Notes: generated by a model from the letters alone, not told the origin. Positions 18,101 through 27,102 are shown, counted from the first letter of the stretch. The stretch is DNA of 64,000 bases from Lentisphaerota bacterium (GCA_018676675.1 JABHEG010000142.1:34589-98588), one strand, 5' to 3'. Numbers and translations: made by a program.

Positions 18101-20465
18101 CTTCTCCAGCACCACGCGTGCAGGTGATTTCCTCAATGTCACCAGTCCATCACCAGTCAAACTCGGAGCCTGGACGCATGTGGCCATGACCCACGACGGT
18201 AGCCTGCAACGCCTGTACATCGACGGTGTTCTGGCAGCTGAGGACCAACAGGGGGAACTGACAACCAGCCGGAACTATCTGTCCCTCGGTGCGTCCTGTT
18301 ACGCTCCACCCAAGGTCTACAACCATCTCGCCTGCACTATCGATGACGTACGTATCTACTCGCGCCCTCTGAATCAGGCTGAGATTCAGCTGAGCATGCG
18401 GCAGGCTATCCCCGCAGTCGCTGTGTTCCGTCCCACGTGGGTCCAGCGTCAAGGACGTCCCGTCCGCCCAATCAGCGATTGGAGCGAACGCGGGTGGGGC
18501 TACTTGTCCGTGGCGGAGGGAATGGTTCTGGGCAGCTACACGGCGCCGGTGCGGGATCCACAGTCTGCCTGGGCACCCCGAGCGGAAAGCGCCGCGCTTT
18601 TCGCGCTCGCCAAAGACAGCGGACAAGCTCTCTGGACCCATCGCCCGATGCAGAGCATGTCCAACAACGAGATCGTGCATTCCGACAGCACCGTGTTCCT
18701 CGTAGATGCAACGTCGAACTCCACCGTGTCCCTGGCCCGACGTCGAGGAGAGGACTCGGAGAGCACGCAGGAGCTGGTGGCCCTAGAGCTTGCGGACGGT
18801 GAGGAGGTCTGGCGACAGAGCGATGTTCCCACGCCCGGACATCGTACGCACACCCCCGAAAGCGGGCCGGTATTCCTGTTCATCGCTCATCGCAGCCAGT
18901 TGCAGGTGGCTCACGGCGTCGTGGTGGTCGACGGGGTTGCCGCCTATGATGCCGACAACGGCCGGAAGCTCTGGCAGCGCTCCGGGCGCTTCAACAAACT
19001 CGCGGCAATCCACGATGACATGCTCATTGCTCCACCCTACGCCTATGGCCTGCGCACGGGAGAACGATGCTCGGACACCGATGTGCTCACCGGTCAGAAG
19101 AGCGCCTGGCGATTCATCAAGGCCTACGGTTGCGGAGCCGCCATCGGCTGCAAGGACCTCCTTATGTTCCGCTCGGGGTCGTTCGGGTTCCTGGATCTGA
19201 AGACGCGCGGCACGACCACGTTTGCCGGCGGGAAGCCAAGCTGCAACGTGAGCATGATTCCGGCAAATGGGCTGGTGATCGCCGCCGAAGGCAGTAGTGG
19301 CTGCGCCTGCTCCTACAACTTCCAGACCAGCCTGGCGTTGATGCCGACAGAGAGTGAACGAGACGTGTGGTTCGCGTTCCCCGCCATTGCCTCCCGCGGC
19401 CCCCTGCAGTCACTGCGGATCAACTTCGGAGCCCCAGGCGATAGGCGAGACAAGGCCGGAAACGCGTGGCTCGGATTCCCGCGTCCGGAGTTGGGGGGTG
19501 TCGTCCCCGTTTCCCTCGCCGCCCAGTTGAGCGACCCCGACTATGTCTACCGGCCCAGCCAACGCCGTGGGACGCCCCACTGGCTCTACCACTGCGGACT
19601 CCGCGGCCGCGGCAGAATTTCCGTCGACCTCGTGGGCAACTCGACACTCCCCATTCAGCCAACCACGTCCCCCCCGACCATCGACGGCAGCGACATGGAC
19701 GTGTGCTGGCAGCAGGCCAAACCGACCCCGTTCCTCGACACTGGCCGCGTGGCGTTGGCGCCCAAGGTCGAGCTGAAACTCCTGCGTGATGATGCCAACC
19801 TGTATGCGATGTGCCGACGTAGAGGCATCCCGCCGGAAACCGGGGGCTTTGGCGCCCAGGAGTCCTTCCAGCTGTTCATCACCGACGGCACGCGCAAACG
19901 CGCCGCTCGGTTCGGGATCGCCCCCGATGGCACCGCGTTCGAGGAAGGTGGGCCTCGGGCAAAGCGCAAAAATCTTGACGCAGCCTGGAACGGCGAATGG
20001 CAGCGCGGGGTTGTCTCAGACGACAGCGGCTGGATTGCGGAGTTCGCCATTCCCCTGGCCACGCTTGCCGAACGTGACCTGCAGTTGGACAAGCTCGTCC
20101 TGAATGCGATGGCCCGCCTGCAGACCAACCAGGGACAGCGGGAGATCTATCTGACCGACCCGATCTTCAGGTTCGCCCACTGTGTACGTTTCCTACCCGT
20201 CACAGCTCCCGCCCCTCCCGCCGAAGAGCGGAGCTTCACCGTCCGCCTCCATGTCCCCGCCGGACAACGCGCCCGGTTTGTCGTGCAAGGGAAAGACGCC
20301 GCAGCGACACTAAAGGCAGGGAAAAAGGAGCAGCAGGACGTGGTGGTCAGGGAACTGCGGGGCATCCGTGCCCGCGAGACGCTGTCCGTCGACCTCATCC
20401 CGACCAGCACCGACGTCCTTCCCTGCATCAATGCTCTCGAAATCCAGGAAGAGACGTCCCGGTGA
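15186..20465 (+). CDS. Giant secreted PQQ-propeller protein with internal methyltransferase-like Rossmann domain, LamG and CBM9-like modules
   Basis: About 1,759 residues, exported (hydrophobic 'VIVLTCGALSLSA' then ANW). Beta-propeller blades ('LRCLSLADGRTRWQF', 'DGVVRCLDLEQGDVIWSF') fill residues ~20-455. Residues ~465-590 read as a degenerate SAM-methyltransferase Rossmann fold ('GYALVLGEETVTLALDLARQ', 'LHVVAVAPPG', 'FADLIVVSARV', 'VLRPCGGRLIAPN'). A second propeller starts near 640 ('VIAFDAYTGRELWARPL'), interrupted by a LamG module (~870-1078), and a CBM9-like module lies at ~1485-1680 ('PPTIDGSDMDVCWQQAKPTP'). Such proteins are probably cell-surface sugar-binding or redox factors; no enzyme activity is demonstrated. 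AAGG lies 5 bp before the ATG at 15186; GTG 15168 and ATG 15171 are alternatives. Confidence 0.85.
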   Translation: MITSAVRTSVIVLTCGALSLSAANWPSYRGNAERTGVTTEALVFPLQARWSWESVQPPCPAWPQPGKELHRIDFDYAFQPVIADGNVLFASSTDDALRCLSLADGRTRWQFVADSPLRFAPDVANGKAYVAGDDGVVRCLDLEQGDVIWSFRGAPEKDLLLGNDRMISRWPCRTGVLVRNDTVYVTAGMWPTQGIHVYALKADSGETIWHNDSSGSVYMRFPHPVASGFGGVAPQGYLLSSGKRLLVPTGRNIPAVFDRATGELLHYKAAEALQDGGTRCTVWRDVVFTPINRFASVSEAHVGEATPAGADGMAVYSLKTGEKLLRMAGRYHVLPAGDRLFTVGNGKVECLNVAEWHPAQGKLPDKTIWTQPYALPVYSIALAGRALVIGTDGAVHARDADTGAMLWEAGIDGQARGLAMADSCLVVSTNRGVVTCFGSGPAPASRDASKGTARSDEPPPKPNRARGILAAANVREGYALVLGEETVTLALDLARQSELHVVAVAPPGTDLQQCRAALLPTGLYGTRLVVLEHPIKDRLSLPPYFADLIVVSARVPGPMAAQVCRVLRPCGGRLIAPNMTAKDLLAFAESAGFPELRVDPQANAIVRGKLPGAGDWRHPWADAGRSGIGAEQRLTLPLDLLWFGGPGPDRMMDRHLATSPPLAVNGRAFVTGENHVIAFDAYTGRELWARPLKGAGRSYSRYYAANVVADDDSLYVASQGQCTRLDQVTGEARDVYTIPAELLPTPEDPAVRQLAEKLPWAFPDRDHRLFLTCPARELAHVPCVVQTAIDLASLPGHRSTGGQGVASSVRVSQGQAEVPAEAALAPDGTLRVRVSLKDDPAPAQRLCVYIAIKKHSSKPPGKSGKASATSLLDGLVTAYDFESEGDTVMDVSGNEHGGEAKGIAKARGHTGKGASFDGREARILVKPRKDLNPTRGLTAQAWVKLDRPDTGTILYKAYQYALFVVKTEAGICFSSTTRAGDFLNVTSPSPVKLGAWTHVAMTHDGSLQRLYIDGVLAAEDQQGELTTSRNYLSLGASCYAPPKVYNHLACTIDDVRIYSRPLNQAEIQLSMRQAIPAVAVFRPTWVQRQGRPVRPISDWSERGWGYLSVAEGMVLGSYTAPVRDPQSAWAPRAESAALFALAKDSGQALWTHRPMQSMSNNEIVHSDSTVFLVDATSNSTVSLARRRGEDSESTQELVALELADGEEVWRQSDVPTPGHRTHTPESGPVFLFIAHRSQLQVAHGVVVVDGVAAYDADNGRKLWQRSGRFNKLAAIHDDMLIAPPYAYGLRTGERCSDTDVLTGQKSAWRFIKAYGCGAAIGCKDLLMFRSGSFGFLDLKTRGTTTFAGGKPSCNVSMIPANGLVIAAEGSSGCACSYNFQTSLALMPTESERDVWFAFPAIASRGPLQSLRINFGAPGDRRDKAGNAWLGFPRPELGGVVPVSLAAQLSDPDYVYRPSQRRGTPHWLYHCGLRGRGRISVDLVGNSTLPIQPTTSPPTIDGSDMDVCWQQAKPTPFLDTGRVALAPKVELKLLRDDANLYAMCRRRGIPPETGGFGAQESFQLFITDGTRKRAARFGIAPDGTAFEEGGPRAKRKNLDAAWNGEWQRGVVSDDSGWIAEFAIPLATLAERDLQLDKLVLNAMARLQTNQGQREIYLTDPIFRFAHCVRFLPVTAPAPPAEERSFTVRLHVPAGQRARFVVQGKDAAATLKAGKKEQQDVVVRELRGIRARETLSVDLIPTSTDVLPCINALEIQEETSR

Positions 20466-20951
20466 ACGGCAGCGCTGCGACTCTTGTACGAGGCACGGCC
20501 CTCCGATCGCCATTCCCATGGCGCCGCCCGTTTCTCTTGTACAGCGAGTGGCCCTCCGATCGCCATTCCCATGGCGCCGCCCGTTTCTCTTGTACGGCGA
20601 GCGGCCCTCCGATCGCCATTCTCCCAGTGCCGCTCGGGGGCCGCTCGGGGGGCCAGCCGAAGATGCCGCTCGGGGGGCCGCGCGGCGTACGGCCAAGCCC
20701 TCAGCGTCCCGAGCCCTGTGGTGCTCCCTTCTGTTGCTCCTACTGATTCTGCAGCCACGTATGCCAGCGCCAGGTGGGATCGATACACTCGCTGTGAGCG
20801 CCGGAGACGAGACGTGGCTGCGTGCTTGCCATCATGCGCCTCAGAAGCCGTTCGGTGAGGTCTTTCTGGATGTGGGCAACGGCAGGATCATCGAAACGGT
20901 TCCTGGAAGCCGCCACCATGCGCTCTCTGGAGGTCATCGGGTTGCTCATCT
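20466..20951. other. Repeat-rich region between convergent genes
   Basis: About 490 bp between the PQQ giant and the DegT gene, which end facing each other. It holds three 53-bp tandem repeats (20481-20640) followed by a G-rich stretch with repeated gccgctcgggggg words (~20630-20685). Open frames across it yield only repetitive peptides, and the repeat length is not a multiple of three, so I do not call a gene. Confidence 0.6.
20481..20640. repeat. Three 53-bp tandem repeats
   Basis: Units begin with ctcttgtac at 20481, 20534 and 20587. Each continues through ggccctccgatcgccattc; the first two are nearly identical over the full length (including ccatggcgccgcccgttt) and the third diverges after about 40 bp. 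The period of 53 shifts frame each unit, arguing against coding. Confidence 0.85.
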
Positions 20952-22190
20952 CTACTGGCCGTCACTCGAGATCAGCTCGTCGATGTTGTCCTGGATTTTC
21001 ACGATGGCGTCGGCAATCTGGTCCATGTCGGTTTCAGGGCCGAGGAGGACTTCCACCCCGGAAATGCCGATGGCTTCATGTTCATAAGCGCGTTCAGCAA
21101 CCGGGCAAAAGACGTTGGAATAGTCCCGTCCGTGGGGGTTGAAGTACGCCGACCGGTAGGCTGGCTCCTGGTCCGATGGTGATGAGAAGAGCTTGTTGAT
21201 ACCCTCGGCGGCGAGGGCCTCCGCGAAACGCCGTTTGTGGACCCCTTTGAATGCCGCGGCATCGTACTTGAACATGAAAGAGTAGTAGGTCTGCTCGGGA
21301 TCATGGGGAACGTCGCCAATTCCCTCGATCTCTGCCAGACGTGATCGCAAGTGCTCGGCGTTCTTGATCCGGACCCACTTCTCTTCCTCCGCGCGCCCCA
21401 GTTTGGCGAGGAGGATGGCAGCCTGAAGCTCGGTCATGCGGTAGTTCCATCCATCAATGTGTCGGCCTTCCGCGAGGGCATCGATCTGCGCCCCGGCATG
21501 CCCGCAGGTGCCGTAGATCCAGTCCCCCGCCAGATCGTCGGCATCGAGCGTGAGCATCCCCCCTTCCCCCGACGGCATGAGCTTGCCCACATCGAAACTG
21601 AAGCAACCAAAATGTCCCCACGTGCCGACAAACCTGCCCTTGTACTTCGAGCCCTGAGCCTGCGCGCAATCCTCGATCACCACCAAGTCGTGCCTCTCGG
21701 CCACCGCCATCATCTCATCCATCCGCGCGCAGTACCCGCCGACATGCACGAGCAAGATCGCCCGAGTGCGTTCCGTGATCGCCGCCTCGACGGCCTCCGG
21801 GTCAAGGCAGTAGTTATCCGGGCTGACGTCAGCAAACACAACGTCGGCCCCGACCTGGGAAGGAGCCAGGTTGGATGCAACCCAGGTGGACGGCGGGGTG
21901 ATGACCTCATCCCCCGGCCCAATGCCCGCATTGCGAAGGGCGAGCTCCAAGGCTGTGCAACAGCTACTGCAGGGGAGCGCATAGTCCTTCCCCGGGTACT
22001 GAGCTGTCCACGCCTCGCGGAGCTTGTCGGTCTCGTTGGAACCACCATTGCCGAAGCGTGTGATGCGCCCCATCTGTCCCTCACGCAAGACGCGGTTCAC
22101 CGCCTCTATCTCAGCATCAAGGACCGGTGGCCAAATCGGGTACGGCTCAGTACGGATGGGAGTCCCGCCATTGATCGCGAGTTTCGGCAT
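20952..22190 (-). CDS. DegT/DnrJ/EryC1/StrS-family PLP-dependent aminotransferase
   Basis: A 412-residue cytoplasmic enzyme. 'PCSSCCTALELALRNAGIGP' is the PLP-phosphate region, D174 in VIEDCAQAQG is the pyridine-nitrogen Asp, and K203 in 'CFSFDVGKLMPSGEGG' is the Schiff-base lysine. The family moves amino groups onto keto-sugars for nucleotide-sugar or antibiotic synthesis. The start at 22190 (MPKLAINGGTP) is the family N-terminus with GAGG about 6 bp upstream. It is the third gene after the sensor kinase and DUF6067-like genes (32 bp gap), an unusual setting for this enzyme. Confidence 0.9.
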   Translation of the reverse strand: MPKLAINGGTPIRTEPYPIWPPVLDAEIEAVNRVLREGQMGRITRFGNGGSNETDKLREAWTAQYPGKDYALPCSSCCTALELALRNAGIGPGDEVITPPSTWVASNLAPSQVGADVVFADVSPDNYCLDPEAVEAAITERTRAILLVHVGGYCARMDEMMAVAERHDLVVIEDCAQAQGSKYKGRFVGTWGHFGCFSFDVGKLMPSGEGGMLTLDADDLAGDWIYGTCGHAGAQIDALAEGRHIDGWNYRMTELQAAILLAKLGRAEEEKWVRIKNAEHLRSRLAEIEGIGDVPHDPEQTYYSFMFKYDAAAFKGVHKRRFAEALAAEGINKLFSSPSDQEPAYRSAYFNPHGRDYSNVFCPVAERAYEHEAIGISGVEVLLGPETDMDQIADAIVKIQDNIDELISSDGQ

Positions 22191-22222
22191 ATTGACCTCG
22201 TTTGTAGTTATCTCGATCCCGA

Positions 22223-24442
22223 TCAATCCGTCTGCTTGTCCGCCTCGCCCAAGAGGAGCGCGAAACCGTGGCCAGGCAATGTCAATCGTACACGCCGGCC
22301 GGGCAGAACCCTTCCCGCTTTGGTCGTCGTCTGGGTAAGCTCAACGTCGTTCCCGGCCACATAGTCGCGCAGCCGGAAGCCCGCATACGCCCTGGCCAGA
22401 AGTTCATCCGTCAGCACAATCTGAATGTCCGCCGGGGCCGGATCAAAATTGACGAGAGTCGCCAGGAGCTTCCCCTCACGAGTACAAACCGACGCCTTCA
22501 CCTGCTTCCGCGATCCGTCGCCTCCGGGAACGGGCGGGGCCTGCACGATTCGGAACGGCCGGTAGCGCTCCCAGTACGGGTGGAACACCATGTCCTCCGC
22601 AGACATCCCAAATGCGTACCGCGCTGCCATGACCTGGCGAAAGATCACGGCATTCTTGTCAGCATTCATTGACACCGGCAGCGATCCGTAGAGCATGCAC
22701 ATGGCCAAGTATGTCGCGCCGTATTTCTCGCTGTATTCGAGGCGCGTCAACGGCGCATCAGGACGGTGCTTGGTGTAGAAGCCATACTTGAGATCGGGGT
22801 ACCAGAAAATCGGGACGCCCCACGCTTTCGAATTGAACTCAACGATGCTCGTCGCTTCATCGAACAGCTCAATGTGGTTGTACCTGGACTTGTTCTTGTT
22901 CGTCATGATCTCGCCGGATAGGCCCATGGTCGCGAACGACATGGCCGGGAAATTCATGATGCCGGTGTGGTGCACCCAAATCAACGGCTTTTTGCCGTTG
23001 AGGACAAAGATGCTCGCCAGCTTCTTCATGAACGCGCGGTACTGATGGAGCCGGAACACCGACTGCAACTTCTCCCGTTTCGGCAACGAACAGCCGGGGC
23101 GGCGACAGTTGAAGGTGTACTGGAAATTGTCGAGGTAGATACCATCGACATCATGCTCCTCAACCAGGCATTTCGTCAGATCCAGGATCATGGCAAGGTT
23201 CTGCGGGGAATTGGGGCACGTGGAAAGGAACTTGTACTGCTTCGTTCCGGAAACGCGCTTGGCAGGCCACTCGCGCAGCAGCTCAGTCTCCTTCTTAATG
23301 TCCGGGGCAAGCATTTCGTAGTCCGGGTGCAGACTGGTGACCAGGTTCATGCAGGTGTAGTAGATCACCTTGCTGAAACCAGCATCGTGATACTTGCGCA
23401 CATACCGGGACAGCTCTTCAGGATGGGTGACATACTGAGCGTGACGCTCTTCCAGGAAGTTGTTGAAATCCGACGAGAACATCAGGACATCCCCGCGGTC
23501 GGCGGCCTCAGGAAGGTGAGCGTAAGCATCCTTGGGTAGTGGCTCCTCGGTGCCCCAGTGGTCTCGGTACATGCCGGCAAACGCCCAATCGTGGGCTTTC
23601 CGAGGGAAGCGCCGGATGGGAGCCACCATGACGCCAAAGTCCAACACGAAACGCTGCTGTTCGACCTGCCCCATGATCACGTCCACCTTGAGTTCCGCGA
23701 CCCCTTTCCGTTTCGTGATCGTCCAGATCGGCTTCCCGGGCTTGTCATGCCACCCAACATCACTTTCGGCAAACCAGGACAGCCCGCGGTGGTAGTTGCC
23801 GAGCCAGACGTAGGGCGCGAACATGTTCATGAAACGGCCGATCGACACGCCGGCAATGCGGCTCTTCTGACTGTTCCAGATGACCCCATTCGTCTTGGGC
23901 ATCGGGTAGGAATTGAAGTCGTAGAAGTAGTCCACCTGTTTTGCATCGACGGGGATGTGAACGGCAAGATCACTGAACGGGACGGGAATCGGCGAGTCGA
24001 ACTCAAGCACAAACCGCACGAGACCGTCGTACTCAACCATGGTAGTCACAGAACAAGCTACGTCCGCATGCATGAACGTCGTACGCAGCGCAATTTCGGT
24101 CGGGGTCTGACTGACCACCTCACGCTTCGCTCCTGCGAAGCTCAGCGGCTTTCCGGCGATCTCGCCGGTGAGAGTCATGCCCCTTGCCAACAGAGCCGTC
24201 TGTTCGTGGGTCACCTGTCCGAGCAGCCCATCGTCGCCCATCCCGAGCACACAGTTCCGGAAATGGACAGAGCTCCCCTCGAGCCGAATGGGGTCGTATC
24301 CCGGCAATGGTTGCTCGACAATGGGGTAGGCATCAAACGTCGCAGAAGGGGGATGAGGAGTCATGTCGGCTTCCCCAGCCGTTGCGGAACACGCGATCAA
24401 CCCGCCAACAAGCATCAATAGGTGCCCCGAACGCAGTGTCAT
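22223..24442 (-). CDS. Secreted glycoside-hydrolase-like protein (DUF6067/GH123-like)
   Basis: A 739-residue exported protein (MTLRSGHLLMLVGGLIACSA, then TAGEAD). The N-terminal half is a beta-sandwich with 'VEYDGLVRFVLEFDSPIPVP' followed by FSDLAVHIP and 'WLGNYHRGLSWFAESDVGW'. The C-terminal half is TIM-barrel-like, with 'VDGIYLDNFQYTFNCRRPGC' near residue 431 carrying the barrel Asp, and 'FHPYWERYRPF' close to the end. The same pattern recurs at 30605-34525 and 39582-43061. The fold suggests hydrolysis of glycans (GH123 relatives act on GalNAc), but the substrate is unknown. It lies 22 bp after the kinase gene. Confidence 0.75.
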   Translation of the reverse strand: MTLRSGHLLMLVGGLIACSATAGEADMTPHPPSATFDAYPIVEQPLPGYDPIRLEGSSVHFRNCVLGMGDDGLLGQVTHEQTALLARGMTLTGEIAGKPLSFAGAKREVVSQTPTEIALRTTFMHADVACSVTTMVEYDGLVRFVLEFDSPIPVPFSDLAVHIPVDAKQVDYFYDFNSYPMPKTNGVIWNSQKSRIAGVSIGRFMNMFAPYVWLGNYHRGLSWFAESDVGWHDKPGKPIWTITKRKGVAELKVDVIMGQVEQQRFVLDFGVMVAPIRRFPRKAHDWAFAGMYRDHWGTEEPLPKDAYAHLPEAADRGDVLMFSSDFNNFLEERHAQYVTHPEELSRYVRKYHDAGFSKVIYYTCMNLVTSLHPDYEMLAPDIKKETELLREWPAKRVSGTKQYKFLSTCPNSPQNLAMILDLTKCLVEEHDVDGIYLDNFQYTFNCRRPGCSLPKREKLQSVFRLHQYRAFMKKLASIFVLNGKKPLIWVHHTGIMNFPAMSFATMGLSGEIMTNKNKSRYNHIELFDEATSIVEFNSKAWGVPIFWYPDLKYGFYTKHRPDAPLTRLEYSEKYGATYLAMCMLYGSLPVSMNADKNAVIFRQVMAARYAFGMSAEDMVFHPYWERYRPFRIVQAPPVPGGDGSRKQVKASVCTREGKLLATLVNFDPAPADIQIVLTDELLARAYAGFRLRDYVAGNDVELTQTTTKAGRVLPGRRVRLTLPGHGFALLLGEADKQTD

Positions 24443-24464
24443 GCCTGACCGACTCCCTGTGCTG

Positions 24465-26906
24465 CTACTGATCCCTACCGTCGACAGGCAGGTCGACATG
24501 GAAACGGCTACCTTGCCCCGGTTCACTCTCCACCGACAGCCTGCCGCAGTGGTCTGTGACAATGGTGTGGCTGATGGAGAGCCCGAGACCAGTGCCCTTC
24601 TCCGGCCGCTTTGTCGTGAAGAACGGGTCGAAAATGCGCGCCTTGACCTCCTCAGGAATGCCTGGTCCGTTGTCCTCGACCGTGAGTCGGAGCCAACTCT
24701 TGTCACCTTCCTCGAAACCCCTGGCTGAGATGCGGATGGTCTTAGGTTCATCGCGTCCAGGGGGTTCCTCGCTGAGCGCCGCGTGAGCGTTCGTCAGCAG
24801 GTTCACCAATACCTGCTCGATCTGCTGGCCTTGGCAGACGATGTGCGGCAAGTCATCCGGAACGTCCACTTCGAGCGTGACCCGGTTGCGAGCCACGATG
24901 GTTCGGGTCAGCGACAGTGTCGCATCCACGACATCCGCGATGCGCGTCAGGCTCTGCGGCTGCTGCTCGTTCCGGGCAAACTGAAGAAGGTTGCGGACGA
25001 GCGTGGCGACGCGGTCCGTCTCGTGGATGATCTCACCGGCGAATCCGGCAATCGCCTCGTTCCCGTTACCGAGCCTGTCAATAATCAGCTGGGCGTAGTT
25101 CATGATACCGTTGATCGGGTTGTTGATCTCATGGGCAACGCCGCCTGCCAGCGTACCAATGGCCTCCAGCTTCTGGGCCTGGCGCAACTGGCCCTCCAGC
25201 TGACGTTGTCTCTCCTCCGCTGCCTTTCGACCGGAAATGTCGCGAACCGTCGCCTGGAGGAAGACAGATTCCCCCAAGGACATTCGCGTCAGTCGGACCG
25301 CCGCGGGGAACTCCTCGCCATCGTGGCGCCGATGTTGCCACTCGAACCAACGGCTACCCTCGCGAAGCGCGGCCTCAATCATCTCACGGGCCTTCTCTTC
25401 TGAGCCTCGACCATCGGGCTGGTACTCGGGAGACCACTCCCAGGGGGGGGCAGATACGAAAAGCCCTTCCGTACCCGTCCGGAACAGAGCGACGGTTGCA
25501 GGATTGCCCGCCGTGAACTGCCAGGAAGGAGGAGCAAGAATCATGATGGCCTCTTCTGAGCTGTCGTAAAGCGTGCGGTACCGCTGTTCGCTGTCGCGCA
25601 GTGCTTCCTCGGCGTGCGTGCGCTCGGAAATCTCGTTCCTGAGGTCATAAAGGGTCTGCCTCAACCGCTTGCTCATGCCGTCGAATGCCCGGGTGAGCCC
25701 ACTGATCTCCCTGATCGAGCTGTCGTCGCCCAAGGCCTCCGGCGACTCACCTTCGGACAGACTGTGTGTCGCCGCGTGAAGGCGCCCGATTGGGCGAGTA
25801 ATCCGCAGCTCTGCCACCAAGCCAACCACGATTGCCAGGAACAACGTGGCGACGATCAGGAGACGTGTCTGCCGGTTGCCGGCCCGGATGCGCGACATGT
25901 ATTCACTCTCGGGCACCACCACTCCCACAAGCCAGTCAAGGCCTTGGGCGCTCCTCAGCGGGGCAAGATCCAGAAGATAGCGTTCCCCGTCGACCTCAAA
26001 AGACGACCTCTGCGCCTCGGGCGCCGTGCCGAAGGGCGGGGAAGCCCCCTCGGCTAACGCCGCAAACGCGGCGCAGATGATGGGAGAACGGCTCCCATTG
26101 CCGGATAGACGCCCCGGTTTGCCGGCGTCGCCCACCTGCACAAACGGCTTCTCATCGGCCGACGAAGCAACCAGCAATCCCGACCGTTCAGCAATGAAGC
26201 ACTCTGCCCCCGTGCCAACGCCCAGGTCGGCCAGAAACCGGCAGATATGTGACAGAAAGACATCGACAGAGACCACGCCAAGAAGCACGCCCTGCGGATC
26301 GTGAACGGGATGGCTGGCGGCGATTGCCATGTCCTGGCCCGTGGACAACACGTAGACGGGACTCCAGGTAACGCCCCTTTGCGCGACTGCGCGGGTGTAC
26401 CACGGTCGGGAAGTGGCATCGAAGTCAGGTACCGTCGCCTGCAACGTGGTGCGGTTACCCTCGCTATCGAGAACATGCTTAGTTAGCGTGCCCTTCCGCA
26501 GCCCTTCGGTAACCATCACATAGTGCGAACCGTCGGACGGTTCGCGCCCCCTGTCAACCAGACCGCCCCGCGTGTTGCCGAAGTAAATGCTGGAAACCGA
26601 CTCAAACGTCTGCAGCTGCTTCCCGAAGAGATCGAGCAGACCTTGAACGTCGTCAGCTCGGAGCGTTCCTTGACCAACGGCGTGAGCATCGATCCCGCTA
26701 ATCGCGCTGGGCACCCTGAGAAACGACCGCAGGCGGTCCTGGATGCGCCCGGCTATCTGCCCACAAAGTCGTGCTTCCATATCCTCCACCGCGGCCCGCC
26801 CATTGCGGAAAGAGAGATAGCCGGCCAGGAAGACGGCCAACGTGGTGAGAACCAGGAACGGCACGCTGACAGCCAGACTGAGCGGGAGTTTCTTCGTGGA
26901 GAGCAT
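24465..26906 (-). CDS. Membrane sensor histidine kinase (dCache-HAMP-PAS-HisKA-HATPase)
   Basis: An 813-residue protein. A first membrane helix lies at ~8-30 and a second at ~341-362 (TRLLIVATLFLAIVVGLVAE), enclosing a dCache-like extracytoplasmic sensor ('DFDATSRPWYTRAVAQRGVT', 'VSVDVFLSHICRFL'). HAMP (~365-420), PAS (~440-560), HisKA with H592 in GGVAHEINNP, and HATPase with VLVNLLTNAH, VEDNGPGIPEE and GTGLGLSISH follow. It should autophosphorylate on sensing a small ligand, by analogy with carbohydrate or organic-acid dCache sensors. No receiver domain or response regulator gene is nearby. It is the first gene of the operon with the DUF6067-like and DegT genes. Confidence 0.95.
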   Translation of the reverse strand: MLSTKKLPLSLAVSVPFLVLTTLAVFLAGYLSFRNGRAAVEDMEARLCGQIAGRIQDRLRSFLRVPSAISGIDAHAVGQGTLRADDVQGLLDLFGKQLQTFESVSSIYFGNTRGGLVDRGREPSDGSHYVMVTEGLRKGTLTKHVLDSEGNRTTLQATVPDFDATSRPWYTRAVAQRGVTWSPVYVLSTGQDMAIAASHPVHDPQGVLLGVVSVDVFLSHICRFLADLGVGTGAECFIAERSGLLVASSADEKPFVQVGDAGKPGRLSGNGSRSPIICAAFAALAEGASPPFGTAPEAQRSSFEVDGERYLLDLAPLRSAQGLDWLVGVVVPESEYMSRIRAGNRQTRLLIVATLFLAIVVGLVAELRITRPIGRLHAATHSLSEGESPEALGDDSSIREISGLTRAFDGMSKRLRQTLYDLRNEISERTHAEEALRDSEQRYRTLYDSSEEAIMILAPPSWQFTAGNPATVALFRTGTEGLFVSAPPWEWSPEYQPDGRGSEEKAREMIEAALREGSRWFEWQHRRHDGEEFPAAVRLTRMSLGESVFLQATVRDISGRKAAEERQRQLEGQLRQAQKLEAIGTLAGGVAHEINNPINGIMNYAQLIIDRLGNGNEAIAGFAGEIIHETDRVATLVRNLLQFARNEQQPQSLTRIADVVDATLSLTRTIVARNRVTLEVDVPDDLPHIVCQGQQIEQVLVNLLTNAHAALSEEPPGRDEPKTIRISARGFEEGDKSWLRLTVEDNGPGIPEEVKARIFDPFFTTKRPEKGTGLGLSISHTIVTDHCGRLSVESEPGQGSRFHVDLPVDGRDQ

Positions 26907-27102
26907 CGTGGTCCCTCACGGTTTTTGGGGGGCAGCCGCATCGTGGCTATGATACATAAGTGGCAACGGTTAACGATAGCGCCGCCGGAGGCCGATTCAA
27001 CGATGCTGCCGACGTGAGGTCGCGAGGGAACAGCCATTGCGTTCGCCGACACACGCGGCACTGTATGCACGCATCACTCCTCACAGGAAAGAAGACGTCA
27101 AC

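Noticed and set aside
20481..20640. Tandem repeats considered as a CRISPR array
   Set aside because: Units are 53-bp direct tandem copies without unique spacers, and no cas genes are present.
20147..20788. Minus-strand open frame with repeated peptides (GDRRA.../RETGGAMG...) over the 53-bp repeats
   Set aside because: It overlaps the end of the giant PQQ gene, its composition is repetitive, and the 53-bp period breaks the frame each unit.
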